Shown: positions 10,775 to 20,929 of the stretch, in pieces
How positions within the stretch are numbered: the stretch's first letter is position 1
Layout: the number at the start of each line of letters is the position of its first letter
Assembly (NCBI GenBank): GCA_032718475.1
Contig: JAUCBJ010007224.1
Location: forward strand, 79,649-143,648
Direction: 5' to 3'
Length of the DNA stretch: 64,000 nt
DNA from: Nemertoderma westbladi
Taxonomy: Eukaryota > Xenacoelomorpha > Nemertodermatida > Nemertodermatidae
Program-made: the position numbers and the translations under genes
Notes under the pieces: generated by a model
The model's input: only the letters and a program-made list of their open reading frames with translations
Databases searched by the model: none
Told to the model about the DNA's origin: nothing

Positions 10775-11518
10775 TCACGTTGGTTTGCGTGCCGAGGCCC
10801 TGACCCAAGCATCTTGTATAAACTTCTCTGCCGAATTCTCGAAGTTGGGATTATGTATATTAGGGACAGGCGTCCTTACCTGAGGTCTATGTGGTATAGT
10901 TGCCTCCGATATGCGTACTCGTTGACTAGGTTGGACTTTATCTGACTCAGGCCTGCTAGGATTAGAATTACTTCTTACCTGGGCTGCTTCCTTTAACCGT
11001 AGGTTACTAAGCATGTCCGTTATAGGTTGGATGTGCAGCGATATAGCTTGCGCTAAACTAGCACTTAACTCATCCCTCGTAATAAATTCCTGGCTAGGGT
11101 TCTGTTGTATAGTCGGCTCTATCTGAGTAATCCGCTGTCTCTCATATGATACCTCTTCCGGTTTAACCCGGAAGTTCTCCGTCGAACTGGGTCGGCGCTC
11201 TGTCCGCGTATTCCAAACCCGCGGGTTCGGTTCGCCCAATACTCGTCCTGTCGGAGTTTCTCCTCTAAACTCTCCGTTGTCCCGTTCGGTATATAGTGGT
11301 GCGTTCTGATGATGTGGATCCTGCGGGATGGGTGAAGCACTAATACCAACCGGCGTGCGATATGTAGAGAATGGTTTAGCGATCCGTGTACTCATAGTAG
11401 CTGGACCGGGTATAGGAATTCTGGTCGTCGTCGACTCGCGTATAGTCGGAGTTCTCGCTTCCTGTTCGGCCTTCTGCAGTGCGAACAGTTCTCACAACTC
11501 AGTAACTACACTCGCCAT
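10775..11518 (-). pseudogene. BEL-1 Gag N-terminal region
   Basis: The 206-residue open part (10775-11395) is rich in P, S, R and T with no named domain. The same frame continues upstream to an ATG at 11516-11518, interrupted after eight codons by TGA at 11492-11494. That upstream ATG is probably the original start. A further frameshift separates this part from the capsid-like domain near 10750. Confidence 0.6.
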
Positions 11519-11559
11519 TCGCATCCCCAATCCGAGCTACCATTAGACCAACCTGGAAG

Positions 11560-12180
11560 CAGTTAGGCCAATAAGAGAGCCGGATTGTGAACCTATTGCT
11601 CCCTGAAATCGCAAATTGCCACCATATAAGGTAATTTTGCCGATGCTTAATTTCGCGGTACTAATAATATCATGCACAAATATAAATTTAGCGCAATTAT
11701 AAAGAAATTAAAACCAGTAGCTAGCCTCATCAAGGTTAATAACGGCAAGCCCATATCCAGGGTCCAACAAGGACTTGCTACCCTGGAACTATCTACTTAT
11801 ATCCTATTACAAAATTACATAGGTAGGGCTACATACTATACAAAATGGATGAGTTCAAATATATGGGCGTTTCAACTTCCTTATCTAAATATCATTGCGC
11901 GTTATGCCTTATCTAAATATCATTGCGCGTTATGCCTTATCTAAATAATTATACTGCATCACGGACTAATATATGATACTATATAATGGACTAATATATT
12001 ATACTGTATAATGGACTAATATTTTATACTGTATAATGGACTAATATTTTACATAATGTAGGTACAGCGCCATATACCGTAACAGAAGGAATAAAATATG
12101 CCAGCAAAAACTAACGAATTACTATAAGAGAATTTTAATATTAAGATAGCTAATTGACAATATTATCCTGTACCTTAGAA
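11560..12180. repeat. Right flank of BEL-1 with two short tandem repeats
   Basis: A 28-bp unit (TATCTAAATATCATTGCGCG core) is repeated about twice at 11881-11942. A ~30-bp unit (GGACTAATATNTTATACTG) is repeated about four times at 11963-12056. No LTR or gene recognised. Confidence 0.6.
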
Positions 12181-12575
12181 TCAGCGCCCTAGAAAACCTA
12201 AAAATGTGAATTTATAGCATCGTATAAGTGAATTAAAAATTTTGTGTCCTAACTGAAAAGTGCTGGTTACTTGTTTTGTTTTCATTTTTTCCAACGCAGA
12301 GAGGACTAAACAGCCATTTATAGTAATCATATTATTTTTAAATATTTTCCAATGTATTCTGCGCCCCAGAAATCCTGTATTGAAAAACAATTAGCCGAAA
12401 TATGTAACTTTCAAATTTTGTGAAAATTGTGCACTACTTGTAATTTTGGTGCTGCAATATTACCACCCCAGTACATTTTTTTTAAGTACAAACAAAAAAT
12501 TAGACGTTTTCGTAAAAATTTGTAGTTTTTAGAGGGGGGGGGGGGGGGGGGGGGGTCATTATGACCCTCCCCCCC
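12181..12575. repeat. Transposon-like end, copy 1 (poly-G, GGTCATTATGACC)
   Basis: About 390 bp matching, in inverted orientation, 44963-45380. Shared blocks include CAGCGCCCTAGAAAACCT, TGTGCACTACTTGTAATTTT and CAGTACATTTTTT. It ends in 22 G residues (12534-12555), the palindrome GGTCATTATGACC and a C-run, followed directly by TTAA at 12576-12579. It behaves like one end of a DNA transposon family; piggyBac-like elements duplicate TTAA, but no matching transposase was seen. Confidence 0.6.
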
Positions 12576-12622
12576 TTAATATTATGGATAATTTAGTAAA
12601 TATAGCTTATGATATATTTAAG

Positions 12623-13974
12623 TTAACTAACCATCGGTTCTGGATCAGATAGGAGGCCATTCTGGACAGCGCCACTCTCGGCGGCCTCGATATCGAACAT
12701 ATCGACATCCTGTAATAATTCCGTAGGAACTGCCGCGTCCATGCCAGCAGTACTCTCTGCTGCAATTTCATCCACCTCAGCATCCTGTACGACTTCAAGA
12801 TGAACACCCGCATCCATGTTTCCTACCCATATATATTTACACTCGTGGTAGAGTCTCATGATGCAGGTACTTTTCTGATGTGACCTCTTCCCGCAACGTC
12901 CTTGGCAATAGGAACACGTTTTGCGTCCCTTTCGTTTAGTTGGTTTAGTGAACTGAAAATAATTTATGTTGATTATATAATTAACTGTTAGTTACATAAA
13001 TATTTTAAAATAAACGATTTAAATGTTTAGTCTCAGTTTCAAAGTACCGAAATGCATTGTATTCCAGTAATTTCATTTGTACAATTGTTAGTTACCATTA
13101 ATAATTAAATACATATAATATTATTAATACCAAACTACAATAGTGAGTAATTCAACTAGGTTTCTGTATAATGTATTGAGTAAACTTACGATTTCTGGAC
13201 GGGAAGACGGACAGCCGGATGGTTGAGCGGCGTTCCTCCTACGGGTTGAATCTTTAGACCCGATACTGAGTACAGAACTGACACTACCGACAGTACCGAT
13301 ACTGCGAACAGAACCGAGACTACCGACAGACTCGATACTATCTACATCTGAACATTCAGACATAGCGTTACCTCTGATATCAGTTACGTCTTGCAGAGCT
13401 GATGATTTCTTCACCTTACGGGACGACGTTCCCTGTGGAAATAAAAATTAAATAATTAATTATACCAGTTAAATTATATCGTATAATATTATACACTAAA
13501 TGCAGCTGAACTAAACTGTAGGTTAATAATATTAATAAAAATAATAAAGTTACATTCTTCATCTATACAGAATAAACGCGGTAGTGAAGTGGGAATAGAC
13601 CACCAATTCAAGAAAATATCTCAATAAAATACCGATAATCAATATCATATAAATAAATATTATTATAGTAGTGTGGAATTCTAATAAAAATATCATTTGA
13701 TGTCGCAGTACATAATAGTATGTAATACATTGGGTAAGATTGTAACTAACCACGGAGCAATTTAAGAAATGATTTTTAACAAATTAAATAAATAATATAT
13801 ATTATTAAGATTATTTATAATATAGATACACTTACAATCTGAGGTTTAGAAGCTTGGCGGCCAGGACACTGTATACGATCTATGGGGCAGGTCGGATTCA
13901 ACAACGGTAGTAAATAACTCCGCTGCAACTGACATATGTACGTCCTCCGTAGGGTTAATAGCTTCCTGCAGAAC
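12623..13974 (-). CDS. Three-exon gene fragment with C-terminal Cys/His motif, function unknown
   Basis: Exons at 13836-13974, 13190-13432 and 12623-12952 join in one open frame of about 236 codons. Acceptors are TTTAG, TCCACAG and TTTTCAG; both donors are GTAAG. The middle exon encodes a serine/glycine/valine-rich run with a repeated S-x-G-S-V pattern. The last exon begins with basic residues and a CSYCQGRCGKRSHQKSTC motif that may bind zinc, then an acidic tail ending EPMVS. The 5' end is missing or lies further right. I do not recognise the family; it could be the 3' end of a transposase gene or a host gene. Consistent splice signals and phases make coding status likely. Confidence 0.5.
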
Positions 13975-14268
13975 CTAAACAATTAATTATAAATATTGAG
14001 TTTGAGATAATAAATATTTACTCTTTACGAATTTCAAATGCCGGTAGCAATAATTTATAATTAATATTAAGTAGTAAAAAATATGACGACATCTCAATTA
14101 ATTAATAGCTGTGTCACCTCGTCTATTCGGGTCTCCAGATTAATAATCATTATTTTGTAGAGATTTCGTGGTATTTGTTACATATTTTGTATACAAACAT
14201 TATATGTTCCAGTAACATAAGCACAAACATTATTGAAAGACACAGTGAGACATTGTAGGGATAGAGTA

Positions 14269-14766
14269 TTAACTAACCATCGGTTCAGACTCGGCCACGC
14301 GGCCGGACTGGGTCGAAATCGACCTCGGAACGAACGCTACGTATCGCTCGCTGTCCACACCGATATTTATGGCCCCAACTCGTCTCCTTGGGGGCGCGCA
14401 GTAACAACTCGGCGCATTTCGGTGCTGCGCACGATGGACATTTATCTCCATCTCTTCCATGTCTCTTATCGCCTCCAGGTTGATGTCGTTAACCTGCTGG
14501 CAATCATCCGACGATGTCAGTGACAGTAAATAGGCGGCGAACTGATTGCGGCCCTTCCGTACGGAAGAGCCACTGCCGACGAATACTTGGCCGTTCGGAG
14601 AGACATAAAGTCCGCCACGTGCTGTTTGAGATAAGGGGCTGAAATACCCCAGCCCGCAGCCGTAGCAACCGTAGAGAACTGCGCCAGTGGGTGGTTAGGT
14701 ATCTCCACCACATCCCGGTCAAGATCGTCCGCGACCTGGCGGAACCAACGCGTTGAATTGGGCACC
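14269..14766 (-). CDS. Exon-like ORF, unknown, probably frameshifted
   Basis: After a possible acceptor (ATTATTTAG at about 14767-14775) a frame starting VPNSTRWFRQVADD is open to 14517. From about 14640 a different frame is open to TAA at 14269-14271 and reads naturally (GGLYVSPNGQVFVGSGSS, then NQFAAYLLSL). A frameshift near 14630 would join them. The end shares 18 nt and the peptide EPMVS with the end of the gene at 12623-13974. No family recognised. Confidence 0.35.
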
Positions 14767-14894
14767 TAAATAATTTAAAAATAATAGATAGAAGAGTAAA
14801 AATAGAAGAAAAAAGAAACTAATATGTAAGATTCAATGAATTAATGGGGGAGAAGTCGGGGTGAAGAGTCAGGAGAGACCCTGGGAGGAGTGTT

Positions 14895-14917
14895 GGGGGG
14901 GGGGGGGGGGGGGGGGG
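14895..14917 (+). repeat. Poly-G tract (23 G)
   Basis: Uninterrupted run of 23 G inside a G/A-rich duplicated phrase (GAGAGACCCTGGG(A/T)GGAGTGTTGGGG, also at about 14940-14966). Confidence 0.9.
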
Positions 14918-15090
14918 AGGTGTGAAGATTGAAGATTCGGGAGAGACCCTGGGTGGAGTGTTGGGGGGTGTCGTAGATACTACTAATTAATTTATTGTGA
15001 TATTAGCACAGTTCTTGTTTTGGTTTATTGCTTATTTTGACGTTGACTGCAATCTGATAATCACTGCAGGTTTAACACTTTATTGTAATA

Positions 15091-15424
15091 GAGTGAGGTT
15101 GAGAACGAAGAAAGTGAAGGTCAAGAAGAGGATGAAGAAAGTGAAGGTCAGGAAGAGGGTGAAGAAAGCGAAGGTCAGGAAGAGAATGACGAAAGTGAAG
15201 AACAAGAAGAGGATGAAGAAAGTAAAGAACAGGAAGAGGATGAAGAAAGTGAAGGTGGGGAAGAGGATGAAGAAAGTGAAGGTCAGAAAGAGGATGAAGA
15301 AAGTGAAGGTCATGAAGAGAACGAAGAAAATAAGAAAAGTGATGAAGAAGAAGATGAAGAAAGTGAAGATCAGGAAAGTGAAGAAGAGGATATGATGACA
15401 ATTATAATAATGAGGAAATATTGA
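15091..15424 (+). repeat. 27-bp minisatellite encoding an acidic repeat
   Basis: Unit GAAGAAAGTGAAGGTCAGGA plus AGAGGAT, repeated about ten times with drift. In one plus frame it encodes EESEGQEED repeats and runs to a stop at about 15422, but no start codon or upstream exon was confirmed. In another frame the same DNA reads as K/V/R-rich. Whether it is expressed is unknown. Confidence 0.6.
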
Positions 15425-16076
15425 GACAATGACTTGGAAATAAGAATAAATTGCAGAAAACCCCAGTTTACTTTCTTGTTGCGATTACGCCAGTTTCCTT
15501 TCTTTTTACTACTTTTGCCTTATCCAGATGTCGAGTTCGTACCGGTTTGTCCTAATCCACGGTTGGGATTTCCCCTGTTTCCTTTCTTTTTACTTCTTTT
15601 GCTGTTATTTATTTGAGATCCATGGCTGGGATTTCCCAAGTTTTCTTCGGCTGATGGGTTGATGTAGTAGATATTATGATGTGGCTGAGCCGATGTAGTC
15701 CTCTCTAAGGACGAAACAAACGTAATCAAAGTGTATCAGTTCCAAGGGGAAATCAACGAAAACAACAGCTGATCTGATAGTTTTCGAAAATAAAACAGCA
15801 ACCTATTCCAATGACACAAGTTTATTGCTTAAGATATTTATTAACCTTGAAATTTTGAAACCTGCTACTCTCCATTAATTGATAATTTAACATTGAAAAG
15901 TCCCCCCCCCCCCCCCCTCCCGACCCCTTTCCTGTCTCCAAATTTGAAGTGTACACTGAGAAATATTATTGTTCATAGCATAACAGTAAGTAAAAATATT
16001 AAGTTTAGAAACATTTAGGTGTACAAACTGAAATACTGCGGATTCACGCAGTACCCAACCCGATCCACCATTCACC
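15425..16076. other. Leader region before the Ty3/gypsy ORF
   Basis: Contains a run of 16 C at 15902-15917 and T/C-rich repeats near 15500 and 15580. A 5' LTR and primer-binding site of the downstream element are expected here, but I could not identify either. Confidence 0.4.
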
Positions 16077-19000
16077 ATGGCGAATCAACACCTAAAGGCT
16101 CCACGCTTAGTTAAACTCACTACTCAGGAATCCATCACGTCATTCGAGTCCTGGCGCCAGACGTTGATTTATAGTCTGTCCCTCGACCCAGAGTTCGCGC
16201 GGTTTACCGCCGCTGGCGCAGTATGGGAGAAGGCTTCCCCTGCGAGTCCGACCCGGGGTCTCGTCGACGACGCCGCCGGTGTTCCGGACGCCCAACGACG
16301 TACCGCGCAGCAACAACTCGTCTCCCTCGAGTTCATGCTGGGCCAAATCGCCAATTACGCGCAGGTTATCGCGCGTAACACCATCGTACTAAAATCTACA
16401 TCTCTTTCATACGTCTGGCAAGCCCTCCGATTACATTACGGTTTTCAACGGACAGGCTCCCACTTCCTAGATCTCTCCACCATCCACCTCGAACACGAGG
16501 AACGCCATGAAGACCTTTTCCAACGTCTCGCAGCGTTCTTCGATGACAACCTCCTCTCACCCCTCGGGGGCATTACCCACCACGGCGAGCTCCCCGCCGC
16601 CGCCGAGGAGATATCCCCCACGGTGGAGAACTTCCTCGTGTTGACTTGGTTACGTCTCATCCACGAGGACTTACCGGCGTTGGTTAAGCAACGGTATGGC
16701 TGCGAACTTCGTTCCCGCACCTTGGCTTCCGTCAAGGCCGAGATCAGCCAGGCTATGCCGTCCCTCTTGGAGGAGCTCCGCGTGTCAGCCGACGTGCGCA
16801 CGTTCCGCTCCCAGACGACGGAGGTCGCCCCGCGCCACCCGAACCGTGCGCGCCAGCTGGACCGCCGTAGTTTACAACACCGCACACGACCTGCCCGGAT
16901 TTGCCCCCTGTGCAAGCAGGCGCAACGCAAGGAGTTCGACCACTTCCTCAGTACCTGCCCGTTCCTCCCCGATCAGGATAAACAGTTCCTCGTCCGGACT
17001 CGCGCCGTCGATATCGCCGATTCCGCCAGTTCCAATGACGAGTTCGAGCCCCCCGATGATTCCCCAATGAGTTACAACCAACCACCAGCGGCCCACCGAG
17101 TCGCTGTGATGCGTTCCCCCGTCTTAGAAGCCGATTATCAGTCCCGTCCACTTCGATTGCTACTCGACAGTGGCGCAGAATCCGATCTCATCCGGGAGGC
17201 GTTCGCCCGCCAGCTGGGCGTCCATATCTCCCCGAGTAGTTGCCAGGTTCCCGAACAGGCCGATGGACAGTCTAAGATGAAGGTTACCGGCGAAACGCGT
17301 TTTGTCGTCCACCGTGGCTCGACCCCCTTCGAGTTTAACGGTCTCGTCGTCCCGGAGCTCGGATGTCCCATCATTTGTGGAATGCCGTTCCTATACCGCA
17401 ATGATATAACGCTACGTCCCGCCCATATGACGATTACCCTGCCGGACGGCACCACAATACCCTTCGGAGGCCAGCACTCAACCTCCACGCGCCCGCGAAG
17501 ACCCGAGTCCACACTGATACGCGCAGCTACCCGGTCCGTCGTAGTCTGGCCAGACGCGGATCTCACTCTACCGGTAGCGAGTTCCGTGCCCCTCTTACTG
17601 GCACCCCACCATCCAACTACGTCTCCGAATGAGCCCTGGTTCCAACCGTTCCTTGCCGACGTGTGCGACGGTTCCGTCGCCATCCGCAACGCCACCCAGA
17701 TCCCCATCAGGGTCAAACGGAACTCTCACGTTTGCTTGGCAACACCCATCCAACCGGCGGCAATACCGACCGCTGCCGTTGACACAATCCCACTGCCTAC
17801 ATCGCGCTCTACCCGTCGCCCCAACCCCCGTTCCGTCGACGGCGTACGCTTAGACCCCGACAACATCCTCACCAGCGCTGAACGCCGCCAGTTTTCCGAC
17901 GTCCTCGCCGCGCACTCCACGGTATTCGAAGCCGAGTACCCCGGATACAACGGCGCCGCGGGCCCCTACGAAGCCGTTGTCAACATGGGACCAACTCTAC
18001 CCCCTCAACAGAAAGGACGCGTACCCCAATACGGCCGCAACCGCCTCGTCGAGTTGCAGGACCGGTTCGACGAACTCGAACAACGCGGTGTCTTCGCTAC
18101 ACCCGAACACGCAGGGGTACATGTGGAGTACCTCAGTCCCTCCTTCCTCGTAGCCAAACCCAACGGAGGAACTCGCCTCGTTACAGCCTTTAACGAGATT
18201 GCCCGGTATGCTAAACCCCAGCCATCACTCCTCCCTAGTGTCGAGTCTACCCTGCGCGAAATCGGCTCCTATAAGTTCCTCATCAAAACCGATTTAACGA
18301 GTGCGTTCTACCAGATCCCCATTAGTCGCAACTCCATGAAGTTCTGCGGCGTTGTTACACCGTTCCGCGGCGTACGAGTCTATACCCGCTGCGCCATGGG
18401 TATGCCCGGATCCGAGACCGCCTTGGAAGAACTGATGTGCCGTGTCCTTGGGGAACTTATCAAGCAGGGCACCGTCAGTAAACTCGCAGATGATTTGTAT
18501 TGTGGCGGCAACACGATATCCGAATTAGCTGCAAATTTTAACGCGCTACTCACAGCCCTCGCACGCTCTTCCTTACGTTTATCCCCCAAGAAGACCGTCA
18601 TTTGCCCGCATTCCACTACCATTCTTGGCTGGCAATGGACTGCTGGCTCCCTTACCGCGTCGTCTCATGTCGTTTCAGCCCTCGCAACCTGCGATAAACC
18701 TGACACTGTCCGGTCCCTCCGTTCCTTCCTGGGATCGTATAAAGTCCTCGCGCGCGTTCTCCCCCATTGCGCAGCACTTCTTTGCGACCTCGACGAACTC
18801 GCAGTCGGCGCTTCCGCCGATATCGTTCAGTGGACGGATCCTTCGACTTGTGCATTCCGGCGCGCTCAGGCCGCCTTGAAAACATGCCGTACTGTGGTTC
18901 TCCCACGGCCCTCCGACGAGCTGTTCATCGTCACCGACGCCGCCTCCAGCGTCGATGGACTCGGCGCTGTCTTATATATCCGCCGCGAGTCGAAACTCCT

Positions 19001-20435
19001 CGTCGCCGGGTTCTACTCCTCGAAGTTGCGAACCCATCAACGTACGTGGCTTCCTTGCGAATTGGAAGCACTCGCCATCGCCGCAGCTGTTCATCACTTC
19101 GCTCCCTATATCACTCACGCTACTACCCGCACGTCCGTTGTCACCGATAGTAAACCCTGCGTCCAGGCGTTCGCTAAACTTACTCGTGGGGCTTACTCCA
19201 ACAGTCCGAGACTCACTACCTTCCTCGCCACGGTGAGCCAGTTCTCCCTCCTCGTGGTCCATATCCAGGGTTCGCGCAACCTACCAGCCGACTTCCAAAG
19301 TCGCAGTATTCCCGAGTGTGTTAATCCACAGTGCCAGGTCTGCGACTTCGTTAATCAGCTCGCCGACGAACCCATCATCCGTACGGCGGGTCTCACCAAA
19401 GACCCCCCCCCTCCAGCGCGTCCCTTGTACGCCACCCGTAGTACCTGGCTCGTCACCCAGCAGGAATGCGCATCTATCCGTCGCGCCAAAGCGCACCTCG
19501 CACAGGGCACGCGTCCATCCAAGAAGGAAACGACCATCCGCGACGTTAAGCGGTACATCGGCTGCGCGTCCGTCGCCATGGACGGACTCCTCGTTGTTCC
19601 TCGACACACCGCGTCCTCGACTCCACGGGAAATGATCATTGTCCCTCGCCATGCGCTCCCTGGTCTCCTTACGTCACTGCACCTCGAGTTGCAGCACCCG
19701 TCGCGTACCCAGCTGCGCATTACGTTTCTGCGGTACTTCTACGCCCTCGACATGGAAGAAGCCATCACATCCATCCACTCGCAGTGCGCCCAATGCGCCG
19801 CGCTGCGTTCCGCCCCACGGCGATCCATCGAGCAGTCGTCCGGTGACCCTCCGGCCGCCATCGGAATCGCATTCGCTGCCGATGTCATCCGTCGCCATCG
19901 ACAGTTCACCCTCATCCTCCGCGAAACCGCCTCGTCGTACTCCGCTGCCATGTTCCTCTCTGATGAGCAACACACAACGTTGCGGGATGGCCTCCTCACG
20001 TTGTGCGTCGGTATGTGCCCCCTTAGCGGCCCCCACGCAGTCATTCGTACCGATCCCGCACCCGGATTCCGTGCGTTAGTCGGCGACAAAGTTTTATCTG
20101 CCCACCATATCCGTATTGAGTTGGGACGCGCCAAAAACAAAGACAAAAATCCGGTCGCGGAACACGCCGTCCGCGAATTAGAAGATGAACTCCTTAAACT
20201 CCATCCGTCCGGGGGACCCTACTCCGCTGTGTCTCTCGCCCTTGCCATCGCCCGGTTAAATGCGCGTATCCGGTCGCATCCGCCCGAGAAATCCTGCTCC
20301 AACGCGATCAGTTTACTGGCGCTCAACTCCCCCTCATCGACTCTGAGCTTATCGACCAGCAACATCGCCGTCGTTTGGCCAATCATCCCCATAGTACACA
20401 GTCCAAAAATCCGCATCCCAGTCGCTCCGCTATAG
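16077..20435 (+). CDS. Ty3/gypsy Gag-Pol polyprotein, frameshifted near the end
   Basis: The start ATG lies in CACCATGG, a strong Kozak context. Gag occupies roughly residues 1-340, with a CPLC..H..C zinc-like motif near 270. The protease motif LLLDSGAESDL is near 362. RT spans about 640-860 with LADD (in place of YADD) near 803. RNase H starts around FIVTDAASS near 950. The integrase H2C2 zinc site is near 1200-1240, with catalytic D (FAADVI), D (RTDPAPGF) and E (PVAEHAVREL) between about 1265 and 1365. At about 20285 a single base, probably one C of a run, is missing; the frame then ends falsely at 20435 and the true C-terminus is in the 20375-20929 frame. The product would make particles and insert element cDNA in the nucleus. 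LADD is an unusual RT active-site variant. Confidence 0.85.
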   Translation: MANQHLKAPRLVKLTTQESITSFESWRQTLIYSLSLDPEFARFTAAGAVWEKASPASPTRGLVDDAAGVPDAQRRTAQQQLVSLEFMLGQIANYAQVIARNTIVLKSTSLSYVWQALRLHYGFQRTGSHFLDLSTIHLEHEERHEDLFQRLAAFFDDNLLSPLGGITHHGELPAAAEEISPTVENFLVLTWLRLIHEDLPALVKQRYGCELRSRTLASVKAEISQAMPSLLEELRVSADVRTFRSQTTEVAPRHPNRARQLDRRSLQHRTRPARICPLCKQAQRKEFDHFLSTCPFLPDQDKQFLVRTRAVDIADSASSNDEFEPPDDSPMSYNQPPAAHRVAVMRSPVLEADYQSRPLRLLLDSGAESDLIREAFARQLGVHISPSSCQVPEQADGQSKMKVTGETRFVVHRGSTPFEFNGLVVPELGCPIICGMPFLYRNDITLRPAHMTITLPDGTTIPFGGQHSTSTRPRRPESTLIRAATRSVVVWPDADLTLPVASSVPLLLAPHHPTTSPNEPWFQPFLADVCDGSVAIRNATQIPIRVKRNSHVCLATPIQPAAIPTAAVDTIPLPTSRSTRRPNPRSVDGVRLDPDNILTSAERRQFSDVLAAHSTVFEAEYPGYNGAAGPYEAVVNMGPTLPPQQKGRVPQYGRNRLVELQDRFDELEQRGVFATPEHAGVHVEYLSPSFLVAKPNGGTRLVTAFNEIARYAKPQPSLLPSVESTLREIGSYKFLIKTDLTSAFYQIPISRNSMKFCGVVTPFRGVRVYTRCAMGMPGSETALEELMCRVLGELIKQGTVSKLADDLYCGGNTISELAANFNALLTALARSSLRLSPKKTVICPHSTTILGWQWTAGSLTASSHVVSALATCDKPDTVRSLRSFLGSYKVLARVLPHCAALLCDLDELAVGASADIVQWTDPSTCAFRRAQAALKTCRTVVLPRPSDELFIVTDAASSVDGLGAVLYIRRESKLLVAGFYSSKLRTHQRTWLPCELEALAIAAAVHHFAPYITHATTRTSVVTDSKPCVQAFAKLTRGAYSNSPRLTTFLATVSQFSLLVVHIQGSRNLPADFQSRSIPECVNPQCQVCDFVNQLADEPIIRTAGLTKDPPPPARPLYATRSTWLVTQQECASIRRAKAHLAQGTRPSKKETTIRDVKRYIGCASVAMDGLLVVPRHTASSTPREMIIVPRHALPGLLTSLHLELQHPSRTQLRITFLRYFYALDMEEAITSIHSQCAQCAALRSAPRRSIEQSSGDPPAAIGIAFAADVIRRHRQFTLILRETASSYSAAMFLSDEQHTTLRDGLLTLCVGMCPLSGPHAVIRTDPAPGFRALVGDKVLSAHHIRIELGRAKNKDKNPVAEHAVRELEDELLKLHPSGGPYSAVSLALAIARLNARIRSHPPEKSCSNAISLLALNSPSSTLSLSTSNIAVVWPIIPIVHSPKIRIPVAPL

Positions 20436-20929
20436 ATACTCCGTTAGAAGTAGGAGATATCGTCTACCTCCACGCCGATTCGCCGCAACTACAGGGCCGA
20501 CCCCGGTACATTGTAGCGACAACGGACCAATCCTGGGTAAGTGTCCGGAAGTTCGTCGGTCGCCAACTGCGTTCGCAGGCATATCGGGTTCCGCGGTCCG
20601 AATGTTACCGCGTACCCTACCGCGATACCTCGGTACCTGCAGTCGACGAACCCTCGTCCAACGACGATGACGAGGGGTCTGCGGGTCTACCTCCCCCGCA
20701 ACCAGCCGACACCGAACCGCCGGGTGAGCGACATTACCAGGCCGCTCCTCTGGTACCTTCTGTGCGTCCAACTACACCCCCTCCGGCACCAGCGCGCTCC
20801 CCGTCACCCTCTTCTTCCCTAGACGAGGTGTTCCTCGGGTTCGACGATGTGGACAACGTTCCTCCACACACCCGGCGTCCTCAGCGTCATACGCGCCCAC
20901 CAGACTACTATGGGTTTCCTCTACCATGA
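20286..20929 (+). pseudogene. Ty3/gypsy integrase C-terminus and tail, displaced frame
   Basis: The open frame following the frameshift carries the post-catalytic integrase segment, then a block with LEVGDIVYLHAD (an SH3-like integrase C-terminal fold by position). A low-complexity P/S/D-rich tail of about 90 residues follows, ending GFPLP. It continues the same protein as 16077-20435. Confidence 0.7.

Larger units (their letters stand above)
5640..11518 (-). mobile_element. BEL-1: decayed BEL/Pao LTR retrotransposon, 3'-truncated
   Basis: Minus-strand gag, aspartic protease, reverse transcriptase, RNase H and the start of integrase are recognisable in BEL/Pao order. At least five frame breaks or stops are present. 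The integrase ends in a satellite at about 5640, so there is no 3' LTR. No 5' LTR was identified to the right of 11518. Confidence 0.85.
16077..20929 (+). mobile_element. Ty3/gypsy-type LTR retrotransposon, internal region
   Basis: A single long gag-pol frame plus a frameshifted 3' end. Composition is strikingly GC-rich, mostly C or G at third codon positions, compared with the AT-rich surroundings. LTRs were not recognised on either side, although the region 20930-21700 probably holds the 3' LTR. Confidence 0.85.

Noticed and set aside
15072-15401. Minus-strand L/F/H-rich ORFs over the acidic minisatellite
   Set aside because: Antisense shadows of the 27-bp repeat; composition follows from the repeat.
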